From Vibrio splendidus (GTDB lineage Bacteria > Pseudomonadota > Gammaproteobacteria > Enterobacterales > Vibrionaceae), in assembly GCF_001557875.1 (NCBI RefSeq), contig NZ_LNRF01000001.1, positions 62,001-126,000 of the forward strand: a stretch of DNA of 64,000 nt, given 5' to 3'. This document shows, in pieces, positions 44,463-53,414 of the stretch (positions are counted from its first letter, which is position 1; each line of letters opens with the position of its first letter). Under the pieces are notes generated by a model, which did no database searches, was not told where the DNA came from, and was given only the letters and a program-made list of their open reading frames with translations. Position numbers and translations under genes: made by a program.

Positions 44463-45086
44463 ATGAATAAATTATCCTTATTGCTCCCTGCCCTATTTGT
44501 GTTTGCGGGATGCGCACCTACACCAACCACTCAGCAACCATCAGTCGATGTGGTGTCTGTGACTAACAAATTCTCTCTGACGCTTGCAGGAAAAACGCTG
44601 TCGGCTCAGGAAAAGGCGGATATTTCTGACTTTATCGCTCGTCGAGGCAGCTCAAATAACTTGATGGTCAAAATCGAAAAAACGACTCAGAAAGGTGAAC
44701 GTCAGCTAGAGAAAGTAAGGCTTCACCTTATCGAATCAGGCCTCTACCCATCACAAATTTGGGTATCAGACGAAGCAACAGAAGGTAAAGGCGACATCAC
44801 TATTTTAGTCGAATCTTACCGCGCTAAAGTCACAGCCTGTGACGCGGGTAAAACGCCAAGAACCACGCTCAACGCCTACCGCACTCAGCGCAATTTTGGG
44901 TGTGCAAATGCCAACGCGCTTGCACAAATGGTAGCCAACCCTAAAGACCTTATCGTCGGTCAACCGATCAGTGGCGCTCAAGGGCAGAAAGCCGTGTCTA
45001 GTATCGATAACTACTTTGCTCCACCAGCCCAAAACCAACAGATAAATAATGGTTCTTCGACGACCACGCAAGGAGGTTCGCTATGA
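44463..45086 (+). CDS. cpaD: Tad pilus lipoprotein CpaD-like
   Basis: A 207-residue lipoprotein with lipobox FVFAGC. It has an OmpA-like/CpaD core (LRLHLIESGLYPSQIW... ILVESYRAKVTACDAGK) and ends in a Gln/Asn/Ser tail. CpaD proteins are thought to support the secretin in the outer membrane. GAGGA precedes the ATG. It overlaps the tadZ start by 4 bp (ATGA). Confidence 0.85.
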   Translation: MNKLSLLLPALFVFAGCAPTPTTQQPSVDVVSVTNKFSLTLAGKTLSAQEKADISDFIARRGSSNNLMVKIEKTTQKGERQLEKVRLHLIESGLYPSQIWVSDEATEGKGDITILVESYRAKVTACDAGKTPRTTLNAYRTQRNFGCANANALAQMVANPKDLIVGQPISGAQGQKAVSSIDNYFAPPAQNQQINNGSSTTTQGGSL

Positions 45087-46243
45087 ATCAAGTACACCAG
45101 TTAACGGTACTGATCGCAGCGTCTGAGCAACTCGACACCCTAGCGCTTACGCACACTCTGAATGACTTTGGTATCCACAACATCACTGTATCTTCAAATC
45201 AAGAAGACGACGTTGTGCGACAAGTGTTAAAGCATGGCATCAAGACGGTATTTCTCGATGTGTTGAATTGTGAGCTGGCTGAGTCGAAACAAGCAGTGCA
45301 GCGCTTGATTAAGCGTACAGGTTGTCAAGTTATCGCTCTTGGCCACTCAGATGAAATTTTCATCTACCGAGGCATGCTTGCATCAGGCGCGAGTGACTAT
45401 CTAGTACCTCCTGTGACTCAGCAAGATCTGGAACACGTTTCTTTCTCGGCTTTACAGAACAACAGCGAAAAACGAAATGAAAAAGTCATCTCGGTTGTCA
45501 GTGCAAAAGGCGGTTCAGGCAGTAGCACCATTACTGCAACTCTTGCTCAACAACTCGCAGAGCTCGATAAGAAAGTGGCTTGTCTAGACCTTGACTTCTC
45601 AATGGGCGATTTGGATCTGCTACTCAATGTTGAGGGAAACTCAGCATTGATCGAGCTTTTACAATACCCAGAGAGACTAGACCCGTTAGTTTTCGAACGT
45701 AGTGGGGTCAGTGTATCTGCAAAGCACACCCTCTTTACTGGCTATCTACCTCTAGATGCCACACCATTTTGGCCACAAAAGAGCGCTTTAGACCAATTTA
45801 CTAAGTTTTGCCTACAAAACTCAGACTACCTATTAGTGGATATCCCGACTTACTCTTTGCGTGATCAAGTTGGCTTTGACGCACTGAAAAGTGCCGATAT
45901 CCGAGTGATTGTCGTAGAGCCTACACTCGGCTCTATCCGCAATGCCGGTCAGATAATCAAACGACTTCAGAATCAAACCGACTCCCAAACGCTCGTTGTA
46001 CTTAATCATACCAAGTCCGATTCAGGCTCAATGATTTCAGTCAACGATGTGAAAAAATCGTTAGGTGTACCGGTAGACGTTGTCATTCCATTCTCCCCGA
46101 ACCACTTTTTGAGCAAGTCATCACTTGGTCAACCAGCCCACAAAGGCAACAGGAAAGTAAAAGTGGCGTTCAATGCTTTAGTTGAATTAATCACAGGTGA
46201 ATCGCAGCAAAGCAGCCGCCGTTTTTGGAAGCGAGGTGCATAA
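45083..46243 (+). CDS. tadZ: TadZ/CpaE, ParA-like pilus localisation ATPase
   Basis: A 386-residue protein: receiver-like N-terminal domain (1-120) with a possible Asp in VFLDVLN, then a ParA/MinD ATPase (about 135-365). The Walker A stretch is SAKGGSGSSTITA, where the usual Gly-Lys-Thr has become Gly-Ser-Ser, so the nucleotide site is atypical, as is known for TadZ. It localises the Tad apparatus to the pole. TAATG overlap with tadA. Confidence 0.92.
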   Translation: MNQVHQLTVLIAASEQLDTLALTHTLNDFGIHNITVSSNQEDDVVRQVLKHGIKTVFLDVLNCELAESKQAVQRLIKRTGCQVIALGHSDEIFIYRGMLASGASDYLVPPVTQQDLEHVSFSALQNNSEKRNEKVISVVSAKGGSGSSTITATLAQQLAELDKKVACLDLDFSMGDLDLLLNVEGNSALIELLQYPERLDPLVFERSGVSVSAKHTLFTGYLPLDATPFWPQKSALDQFTKFCLQNSDYLLVDIPTYSLRDQVGFDALKSADIRVIVVEPTLGSIRNAGQIIKRLQNQTDSQTLVVLNHTKSDSGSMISVNDVKKSLGVPVDVVIPFSPNHFLSKSSLGQPAHKGNRKVKVAFNALVELITGESQQSSRRFWKRGA

Positions 46244-47589
46244 TGTTTGGTCAAAAAGCAAACACGGTTGATCCTATTGAAGTCGGCCAAGTTAGATTGC
46301 ATGAAACGTTAACATCCGCTCCTTCGCTACGTGATCATTACCATGTGATTCATGAAGAGATCATCAAGGCAATCGATCCATCAGCGGTTGTGAGTTTAAG
46401 TGCGTCCGATCTTGAAGCTCGAATTTCAGAAATGGTATCGGAAATTGTGGTTTCTAAGCAGCTACCACTCGGCCATCAGGATGTGACTCATTCTGTAGAG
46501 CAGCTCTTACATGAGTTTTTAGGTTTGGGGCCGCTCCAGCCTCTGATTGAAGATCAAACGGTCACTGACATCATGGTCAATGGTTACCGTGAAGTTTACG
46601 TAGAGCGTTCAGGCAAACTGCAAAAAACCACGGTCCAATTTCGTAACGAAGAGCAGCTTCTTAACTTAGCACGACGCATCGTAAGCAAAGTAGGTCGCCG
46701 AATCGATGAATCCAATCCATTAGTTGATGCAAGGCTAGACGACGGCAGCCGTGTCAATGTCATGATCCCACCGCTCGCGCTTGATGGAACCTACATCTCT
46801 ATCCGTAAGTTTAATGAAAAGAAGCTGACACTGAGCCAATTGGCACAGTTTGGTGCGATGTCGAATTCGATGATTAAGCTTATTGATATTATCGTTCGCT
46901 CTCGTCTCAACGTTCTTGTTGCCGGTGGCACAGGTGCAGGTAAAACCACCCTGCTTAATGCGATGTCTTTCAGCATCTCGCCTCAAGAGCGCATCATCAC
47001 CATTGAAGACACAGCTGAACTGCGCCTGCAACAACCCCATGTGGTACGTGCAGAAACTCGCCCAGCCAATGCAGAAGGCTTAACGCCGATTACTCAAAGA
47101 GAGTTAGTACGAAATGCCCTACGTATGCGACCAGATCGCATCATTTTAGGCGAAGTTCGTGGCGATGAAGCCTTTGAAATGATGCAAGCAATGAACACAG
47201 GCCACGATGGCTCGCTGTGTACACTTCACGCCAACTCTGCAACGGATGCGCTGGTACGCATGGAGAACATGCTAATGATGAGCCAAGCGACGCTACCTCT
47301 ATTTTCACTGCGTCGCCAAATCGCCGACACCATTGATGTGGTTATCCAAGTAGAACGAATGCGCGATGGCAAGCGACGCATTGTTTCAATAACCGAGGTA
47401 CAAGGGTTAGAGGGCGAGCAATACGTCACTCAAGAGCTGTTCGCCTTCAAAACGCTATCGGAAGACCAGCAAGGCAACCTAATTGGTGAATACAAGAGTG
47501 CCAAGTGCGTACCAAGCTTCAACGAAAAAGCGAAATATCACCAGCTAGACGCTCAACTAAGGGTGGCAATGGAGCTTGAAGCCGGATGA
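46243..47589 (+). CDS. tadA: Tad pilus ATPase TadA/CpaF
   Basis: A 448-residue hexameric secretion ATPase that powers pilus extension and retraction. Walker A is [13 protein letters not shown], with the Asp box [10 protein letters not shown], Walker [14 protein letters not shown] and a His box [11 protein letters not shown]. The N-terminal region has the usual CpaF leader. ATG overlaps the stop of tadZ. Confidence 0.95.
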   Translation: MFGQKANTVDPIEVGQVRLHETLTSAPSLRDHYHVIHEEIIKAIDPSAVVSLSASDLEARISEMVSEIVVSKQLPLGHQDVTHSVEQLLHEFLGLGPLQPLIEDQTVTDIMVNGYREVYVERSGKLQKTTVQFRNEEQLLNLARRIVSKVGRRIDESNPLVDARLDDGSRVNVMIPPLALDGTYISIRKFNEKKLTLSQLAQFGAMSNSMIKLIDIIVRSRLNVLVAGGTGAGKTTLLNAMSFSISPQERIITIEDTAELRLQQPHVVRAETRPANAEGLTPITQRELVRNALRMRPDRIILGEVRGDEAFEMMQAMNTGHDGSLCTLHANSATDALVRMENMLMMSQATLPLFSLRRQIADTIDVVIQVERMRDGKRRIVSITEVQGLEGEQYVTQELFAFKTLSEDQQGNLIGEYKSAKCVPSFNEKAKYHQLDAQLRVAMELEAG

Positions 47590-48500
47590 TTCTTGTTCTT
47601 ACTATTTCTGCGCTGCTGGCTACGGTTTGGCTAATAAAGCTCAACTCAAAACAAGCCATTGTAAATAAGCGACTATCCTTGGTATCAAGTGCTTACAAAG
47701 TAAGCCCTGCAGAAGTTTCTATCAAAAAGTCGAGCCACCAGCGCACCAACAAACTGCATGCCTTTTTCCTGCGAATAAATGCGTTGCTGCCTGTTTGGGA
47801 TAAGTATTTTATCGCCTCAATGGTTGTTGGCTTTCCTGTTGCTGGTTACCTGTTAGTACCGGAGCTTCCAGTGCATCTTCGATTGCTTGCAGCAGTTGGG
47901 CTGTGGCTCATATGCACGTGTACCATTGTGTTTTATCGCAGAAAGAGACAAGTAGAAGAGTTTGAAAAAGACATCATCAACGTCCTTGGATTGATTTCCA
48001 GAGCAGTATCAGCAGGGTTATCTATCCCACAAGCGATTGATCAAGTGGCACAGACGCAACCTGGTTTGCTAGGACGAGAGTTCTCTTACCTTCGCGATAA
48101 TCTCGCGCTTGGTCTTAGCCTTCGCCAGAGCCTCGATGATGCGTGCATTCGCCTCCCTTACAGCAGCTTTCGTTACTTCTCTGTTGCACTGATCCTTAAC
48201 CAGTCGAATGGTGGTCAACTGCGCGATATTCTTCATAGCTTAAGCCGAACCATGCATGACAACCGAGCGATGAGAAAGAAAGTGAAGAGCCTAACCTCAG
48301 AACCTCGTATCACAGCGTTATTTCTCTCTGTCTTACCCATTGGGTTGCTAGGTGGCATCTATTTAATTGAGCCCTACATGATTAAGCAGCTGTTTAACAC
48401 TGAACTGGGTCAACGAGTGCTGACCTATGCACTAATCAGCATCAGCATCGGCACCTTAATTTTGAATGCTCTGACTCGCAATAAGAGGTTCTCATCATGA
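47586..48500 (+). CDS. tadB: Tad inner-membrane platform protein TadB
   Basis: A 304-residue T2SSF-domain protein: an N-terminal helix, two helices near 75-120, the cytosolic domain (FEKDIINVLGLISRAVSAGLSIPQAI) and two C-terminal helices. Part of the membrane platform under the ATPase. ATGA overlap with tadA. Confidence 0.93.
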   Translation: MILVLTISALLATVWLIKLNSKQAIVNKRLSLVSSAYKVSPAEVSIKKSSHQRTNKLHAFFLRINALLPVWDKYFIASMVVGFPVAGYLLVPELPVHLRLLAAVGLWLICTCTIVFYRRKRQVEEFEKDIINVLGLISRAVSAGLSIPQAIDQVAQTQPGLLGREFSYLRDNLALGLSLRQSLDDACIRLPYSSFRYFSVALILNQSNGGQLRDILHSLSRTMHDNRAMRKKVKSLTSEPRITALFLSVLPIGLLGGIYLIEPYMIKQLFNTELGQRVLTYALISISIGTLILNALTRNKRFSS

Positions 48501-49348
48501 TGTATGTTGCCATGTTGCTACTGGGATTAGCTCTGCTTCTCACGCTGATCGTACACCTATCTTCGTTCAAACGAGACGTTGTGGCTGAGCGACTGAGTCG
48601 CGTATCAAGCTATTCTTCAAAGTACAAAAACACATCGAGTAAGTGGCGCTTCCAAGGTGAGAAATCTCGACGTCAAAAGCTGGTTCTGATTGGCTGGCTT
48701 AACCCTAATGCAGAGATGTACTTTTTGGGGCTTAGATTAATCACCATGGCCGCAGGTGCTATTACTTGGTACGCCACTCGCATTCAAGTGCTAACGATGA
48801 ATTCGGCGGCAGAGTGTATTGCTATCGGCATCGTGGTCGGCATTCTATTCGATCGCATTCTTGAATGGCGTGTGAACCAAGTTCGAATGCAGATCAGCCG
48901 AGTAATACCCGATGCCGTCGACCTAATGGTGGTGTGTGTTGCATCTGGCTTAACACTCGAAGCGGTATTTCGCTGCGTTGGTGAAGAGATGCGTTCGATC
49001 TCTCCTGCCTTGTCACGAGAGTGGCTATTAACCGCGACAGAGATCTCTGTTCTAGATTCACCACAAACGGCACTCAACAACTTAGACAAACGTGTACAAC
49101 TGTCTGACATCAACAACGTTGTCACTACCATGAACCAAGCGCTGCAATACGGTACGCCTATCGCTGATGCCCTCAAACTGATCGCTTCGGATAGCCGTCA
49201 ATACCACTTCTTAGAACTGGAAGAGTGGGTGGGGAAAATACCAGCCAAAATGTCATTCCCTTTGGTGGTTTTCATCATGCTACCAGTGGTGGGCATCATC
49301 GTCGTGCCAATCATGTTGTCTCTTACACAAACTCTGGGGGGCTTATGA
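48497..49348 (+). CDS. tadC: Tad inner-membrane platform protein TadC
   Basis: A 283-residue T2SSF-domain protein, with PDAVDLMVVCVASGLTLEAVF, and FPLVVFIMLPVVGIIVVPIM at the end. Partner of TadB. ATGA overlaps with both tadB and tadD. Confidence 0.93.
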   Translation: MMYVAMLLLGLALLLTLIVHLSSFKRDVVAERLSRVSSYSSKYKNTSSKWRFQGEKSRRQKLVLIGWLNPNAEMYFLGLRLITMAAGAITWYATRIQVLTMNSAAECIAIGIVVGILFDRILEWRVNQVRMQISRVIPDAVDLMVVCVASGLTLEAVFRCVGEEMRSISPALSREWLLTATEISVLDSPQTALNNLDKRVQLSDINNVVTTMNQALQYGTPIADALKLIASDSRQYHFLELEEWVGKIPAKMSFPLVVFIMLPVVGIIVVPIMLSLTQTLGGL

Positions 49349-50085
49349 GAACCATCCCGTTATTCTTTTTGTCGCTGATATTGTTCGGCTGTCAATCAAC
49401 CAACCACGTTGAAAAAGATACCGCCGAAAACATGAAGGTGGCAGAAGTTGCGTTAATGAATGGTAAGCCAGAGAGCGCCATGGATCTCTACCGCAAAATG
49501 CTGGTATCGAAGCCCAATGACCCGCAGTTACTGCTGTTGATGGGCTCCGCAGCCAATCAAGCCAGTCGTTATGACGAAGCACTGCATTACTTAAAGCGTG
49601 GTATCGAGCTTAATCAATCCAGTGCGATCTACCGTGAGTTAGGCCGTTCATGGCTAGCTTTAGGAGAGCTTGAACAAGCGACCTCCGCTCTTGAAGAATC
49701 TGTTCGACTGGAGGCTTTCGATGACGTTGCTCAAAATAGCTTAGGAGTCAGTTACTCGCTCAATAAGCAGTATTCCAAAGCCAGAGAGTGTTACTCAAAT
49801 GCCCTTAGCTTAACGCCTTCAAGCAACGAATACCGAAACAACCTCGCTATGGCGTGGATACTCGATGGTAAACCAGATCAAGGGATTCGTATTCTGCACC
49901 CGATCTTTGTCAGAGGTGAAGCTAGCGTAAAACTCCAGCTTAACCTTGCGTTGGCTTACGCGCTTTCTGGTGACAGCGAGTCTGCGAAAGCGATCGCTCG
50001 TGAACACTTATCGCAACCGGAATACGCTAACAATAGTTTGTATTACCAAACCCTAGCCGCACACGCTGATCGAGGAGAAGAATAA
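49345..50085 (+). CDS. tadD: TadD, TPR lipoprotein
   Basis: A 246-residue lipoprotein with lipobox LFGC and tandem tetratricopeptide repeats (ALHYLKRGIELNQSSAIYRELG and similar). TadD is needed for secretin stability in other Tad systems. The ATG at 49345 overlaps the tadC stop; a longer in-frame extension upstream lies inside tadC and is not used. Confidence 0.92.
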   Translation: MRTIPLFFLSLILFGCQSTNHVEKDTAENMKVAEVALMNGKPESAMDLYRKMLVSKPNDPQLLLLMGSAANQASRYDEALHYLKRGIELNQSSAIYRELGRSWLALGELEQATSALEESVRLEAFDDVAQNSLGVSYSLNKQYSKARECYSNALSLTPSSNEYRNNLAMAWILDGKPDQGIRILHPIFVRGEASVKLQLNLALAYALSGDSESAKAIAREHLSQPEYANNSLYYQTLAAHADRGEE

Positions 50086-50528
50086 TGCTCTCTCGTCAGA
50101 AAGGTGCGAATAGCGTTGAGTTTCTAATGATCACCCTACCGTTTCTATTGCTGATACTAGGGTTCTTTGAGATCTGCCGCTTGCTACTGGTCAACATCAT
50201 CTTCGATGTCGCCGTTCATGCAGGTGCTCGAGAAGTCAAAACTCGACCAGTTGGTCCCATATCAAACCAAGTTTTCATCGACACTATCGACAAGTTCCCG
50301 CTGATCGATCGCAGCAAGATCAAGTTGTCTCAACCTTTGTTCGTTGAAAACCTACCGGACTTAGTTAACAGGAAAGCGGCACCGATAAGCAAAGCCGTAT
50401 TAGGGGAATACACGGTGTCTTACGCGTTTTCATTCGCTCTACTGCCTAGCCTTTCAACTCGTTTTTTAGAACGTACCGGCCAAATGACAACCTTGGAAAG
50501 AAAGGTATTGGTGAGTTATGACGGTTAA
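50085..50528 (+). CDS. tadE: TadE pseudopilin
   Basis: A 147-residue minor pilin. The start is a basic stretch and then GANSVEFLMITLPFLLLILGF, a TadE-type processing site and hydrophobic helix with the Glu at +5. TAATG overlap with tadD. Processed by the same peptidase as Flp. Confidence 0.9.
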   Translation: MLSRQKGANSVEFLMITLPFLLLILGFFEICRLLLVNIIFDVAVHAGAREVKTRPVGPISNQVFIDTIDKFPLIDRSKIKLSQPLFVENLPDLVNRKAAPISKAVLGEYTVSYAFSFALLPSLSTRFLERTGQMTTLERKVLVSYDG

Positions 50529-51078
50529 TAACACACACACCAAAAAACAGGCGGGCTCAGCCGTAGTTGAGTTCCCGTTTGTCGTGATCGCCATGATGAT
50601 CATTCTATGGGGATTCGTTGCTATCTACCGCTTATTCAGTATGCAGACTCAGTTAGACAATGTTACCTACAACCTAGTGAATGCGATTTCTTCAACTCAA
50701 CTCAAACCTGATCAAGGTAAGAATGGTTTACCCGAGACTCTTAAAGGTCCATTGCTCGTGCTCGCTGAAAGTTACCTGCCGAGTAGCATTGCCCACGGCG
50801 ATATTGGGCTTTTACTTGAAAGTCGTGTGTTTGATATTGCTACTTCAACGTGGGAATACAAACGTCTTTACGCGGGAAGAAACTGCAAAAGTGCTCAACC
50901 GATTGAGCGGCTTACGGAGATGCTCGTTGTGGGCAGCGGCGATCCTGCGTTGGATGGAAGACCGTCCACCTTGGTTCAGCTGACCTTATGCGTGGAGACA
51001 CCATTTAGCTACGAAAGGCTCGTTCTTCCGAAAAGCCTAAAAAGCTCATCAGTAGTGGTAGGTAAGCACTATGGTTAA
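50518..51078 (+). CDS. tadF: TadF-like pseudopilin
   Basis: A 186-residue minor pilin with processing-like site KKQAGSAVVEFPFVVIAMMI and a hydrophobic N-terminal helix, then a globular domain with two Cys (CKSAQ, TLCVETP) that may pair. Overlaps both neighbours. Confidence 0.88.
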   Translation: MTVNNTHTKKQAGSAVVEFPFVVIAMMIILWGFVAIYRLFSMQTQLDNVTYNLVNAISSTQLKPDQGKNGLPETLKGPLLVLAESYLPSSIAHGDIGLLLESRVFDIATSTWEYKRLYAGRNCKSAQPIERLTEMLVVGSGDPALDGRPSTLVQLTLCVETPFSYERLVLPKSLKSSSVVVGKHYG

Positions 51079-52276
51079 CTCAATGTTTATCGGCCTAGCC
51101 CGTCAGCAAAAAGGTTCGATCACCCTTTCCTTCTTGGCACTGCTGCTCCCAGCACTACTTATCGCTGTCAGCACCCTGATGATCTCCGCGCAGGTGATGG
51201 TTTCTAATCGAGCTGCGCAATCCGCTGATTCTGCCGCATTAGCTTGTGCTTTTGCTGATGAGGCAACTCCGAGAATGATGCGCGCATACCAAAATTACTA
51301 CCACCCAACACTGGAAGGTGTGAGTGGGTTACCGCCGGAAAACCAAGACTGTCGAATTAGCCTAGGTTACTCCGTTACTCCTCTACTGCCTCATTTCAAC
51401 CGTGAGCAGTACGACCAAAAAGTGACTGCCACAGGTGGTGGCTTTAAGGGGGTGGTTGAAAGCAAACACTCTGCAATCCCAACAGAGTTGGTGCTAGTGC
51501 TCGATGTATCTGGCTCCATGGGCTCAAACATGTCATCACTAAAATCTATTTTGTCCAACGCATTGAATACGATTCAATCTCAGAGCAATAACGCTAACGA
51601 TTTGGATTCAGTAAGTATCTCGATCGTTCCTTTCGATTCTGGGGTGGCAACACATCGCCCGCCCTGGTTATCCAAAGAAGCGGCCGGAATCTACTGTATC
51701 GACGGGCTTAGCTATCGTAATGGTGATTTCTCTGCGGTGCTGACCGTGGATAACCTCGCGACGCTGCATTCAGAGCGAGCTGTGAAGTTTACACCGCCAA
51801 GTAAGTGGTTAAGCGACTGCAATCAAGAGTCACCAATGCTGCCGTTGACTAACGTCTTTTCCCGCGTCCAAAACTCGATAAACAGCCTAACTGCAAACGG
51901 GGGAACTCGCTCTTATCAAGGTTTGGTTTGGGGAGTGAGGCAGCTTATCCCAAGTTGGCAACAAGCATGGGGAATGAAGGTTAGCTCTGTACCCGAGACC
52001 AGAAGAAAACTGGTGTTATTCACCGATGGCGCTGACGAAGGAGACGCGTTCAATCAACTGGTAAACGCTGGGTTCTGCACTACGGCTATCAAGCAATACG
52101 GCATTGAAATGAATTTCATCGGCTATGGGGTCAGCCCATCTCGAATTACTCAATTCGAGAACTGTGCAGGAAACCCTTTGCGCGTATTCAGTGCCACCAA
52201 TACGACACAACTTAACGAGTACTTCTCAGACATTTTGGCGGTTGAATACTCGGCAAGCATCCGACTCACTCGATAA
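51071..52276 (+). CDS. tadG: TadG, von Willebrand A-domain protein
   Basis: A 401-residue protein with an N-terminal hydrophobic helix like other TadE/TadG proteins (QKGSITLSFLALLLPALLI) and a VWA domain from about 138. The MIDAS metal motif is Asp145-x-Ser147-x-Ser149 in VLDVSGSMG. May sit at the pilus base or tip and contact surfaces. Last gene of the Tad operon. Confidence 0.92.
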   Translation: MVNSMFIGLARQQKGSITLSFLALLLPALLIAVSTLMISAQVMVSNRAAQSADSAALACAFADEATPRMMRAYQNYYHPTLEGVSGLPPENQDCRISLGYSVTPLLPHFNREQYDQKVTATGGGFKGVVESKHSAIPTELVLVLDVSGSMGSNMSSLKSILSNALNTIQSQSNNANDLDSVSISIVPFDSGVATHRPPWLSKEAAGIYCIDGLSYRNGDFSAVLTVDNLATLHSERAVKFTPPSKWLSDCNQESPMLPLTNVFSRVQNSINSLTANGGTRSYQGLVWGVRQLIPSWQQAWGMKVSSVPETRRKLVLFTDGADEGDAFNQLVNAGFCTTAIKQYGIEMNFIGYGVSPSRITQFENCAGNPLRVFSATNTTQLNEYFSDILAVEYSASIRLTR

Positions 52277-52361
52277 TTCAAATAAAGCGTTTGATTCAAA
52301 AGCCCCAAACTTAAAGCATTGAATTTAAAACAGATAAATTAAAAACAATATGGAGAAAAAC

Positions 52362-52826
52362 ATGTTTACACGAGCCCTAGCGTTATTGGCGCTGTGCCTT
52401 TCTTTGCCTGCAATGGCTTATCAAGAAGGCGATGCTTTATCGCAAGACGTTATCAAGAAACTGCAACTCAACAACGAGGAGCTCACCATTGTCGACTTCT
52501 TTGCTGAGTGGTGCGTTTCTTGCCGTGAAGAGCTTCCAGAAGTAAACCAACTCTACAAAGAACTTAAAGGCACTGGCGTGACATTCAAAGGTGTTGATGT
52601 CGATGAGGACGTTGAAGTTGGTCTTGAGTTTCAAAAGCAACTCGGATTGGAATTCCCAGTAGTCAACGATCCAGAGCAAGCATTGATCGCAGAGTTTAAA
52701 CCTATCGGTATGCCTGCACTGTATTACATCTACCAAGGCAAGGTTATCAAGATTCGCTTTGGCGCAATCAACCACATTGGCGACGTCATTACTGATGACC
52801 TAGTGAAAATGGGAGTGCAATTGTGA
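52362..52826 (+). CDS. Periplasmic thioredoxin-like protein
   Basis: A 154-residue thioredoxin fold of the TlpA/DsbE type. Signal peptide cleaved after PAMA (19), active site Cys51-Val-Ser-Cys54 in FFAEWCVSCREELPE, and a cis-Pro in PIGMPALYY. The ATG at 52362 is preferred, with GGAG about eight bases before; an in-frame ATG at 52350 has no such site. It is the first gene of a five-gene redox cassette with DUF4266, DUF3570, ApbE and DsbD. The DsbD may feed it electrons. Confidence 0.9.
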   Translation: MFTRALALLALCLSLPAMAYQEGDALSQDVIKKLQLNNEELTIVDFFAEWCVSCREELPEVNQLYKELKGTGVTFKGVDVDEDVEVGLEFQKQLGLEFPVVNDPEQALIAEFKPIGMPALYYIYQGKVIKIRFGAINHIGDVITDDLVKMGVQL

Positions 52827-53326
52827 TGTTGATGAAAGCCACCCTTGTTGGATTGCTCGCTATTCCAATGACCACGAACGCCGCTCTTGAACTCGACCTT
52901 AGTGGTTTAGGAAAAAAGCCCGTCGAACAGCAAACCAGTAATAACAGCACTAATAGCGATGGTCCCATCGTAGAAGAAGAGATCATCTCCAGCACGGTTT
53001 ACTCCAGTGGCGGCACGCACTCAAACCAAACTCCCAAAAGCGCAACAAGACGCAACATCGACATGGTTACACCAAAGGCAAAGCAACTGGTTATCAAAGA
53101 GAAAGAGCCAGAAGAGACTAACAAGCCTTCAGCGTTAGCGTTTGTCGATGAATTTCTTGGCATTGAGCCGGTAAAGCCTTGGGAGAAAGGAACGCTAGCT
53201 CAAAAAGAGATGAAACCGGGCGGTCCAGTACCGGAATTCGATGTTTTCTCTGAAAAAGTCTTCGCCTACAAACAAGGCTCTGTGGGTGGCAGCGGTGTTG
53301 GCGGTGGCGGCTGCGGCTGTAACTAA
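52826..53326 (+). CDS. DUF4266 protein with C-terminal GGGGCGCN tail
   Basis: A 166-residue protein with a signal peptide ending near TTNA, a long low-complexity Ser/Thr/Asn linker (about 25-105), and a C-terminal DUF4266 domain: PVKPWEKGTLAQKEM, then a Gly-rich end VGGSGVGGGGCGCN with Cys163 and Cys165. Typical DUF4266 proteins are about 70 residues and are lipoproteins; this one has about 90 extra residues and no lipobox. The CxC could bind metal or form a vicinal redox pair. The start is at 52826, overlapping the thioredoxin stop (TGATG); GTG at 52823 is an alternative. Function unknown, but the family occurs with DUF3570 and ApbE. Confidence 0.85.
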   Translation: MLMKATLVGLLAIPMTTNAALELDLSGLGKKPVEQQTSNNSTNSDGPIVEEEIISSTVYSSGGTHSNQTPKSATRRNIDMVTPKAKQLVIKEKEPEETNKPSALAFVDEFLGIEPVKPWEKGTLAQKEMKPGGPVPEFDVFSEKVFAYKQGSVGGSGVGGGGCGCN

Positions 53327-53414
53327 CCATTAAATCGCCCCAGAAAACTCAATCGACAAAAACACTCAATCAATAAAAAAATATTCAGTACTTCAAAAAC
53401 AAAATAAGAACAAA

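Noticed and set aside
49225-49344. Upstream extension of tadD
   Set aside because: It lies inside tadC and gives no signal peptide; the ATG at 49345 gives a normal lipoprotein start and the ATGA overlap seen throughout the operon.
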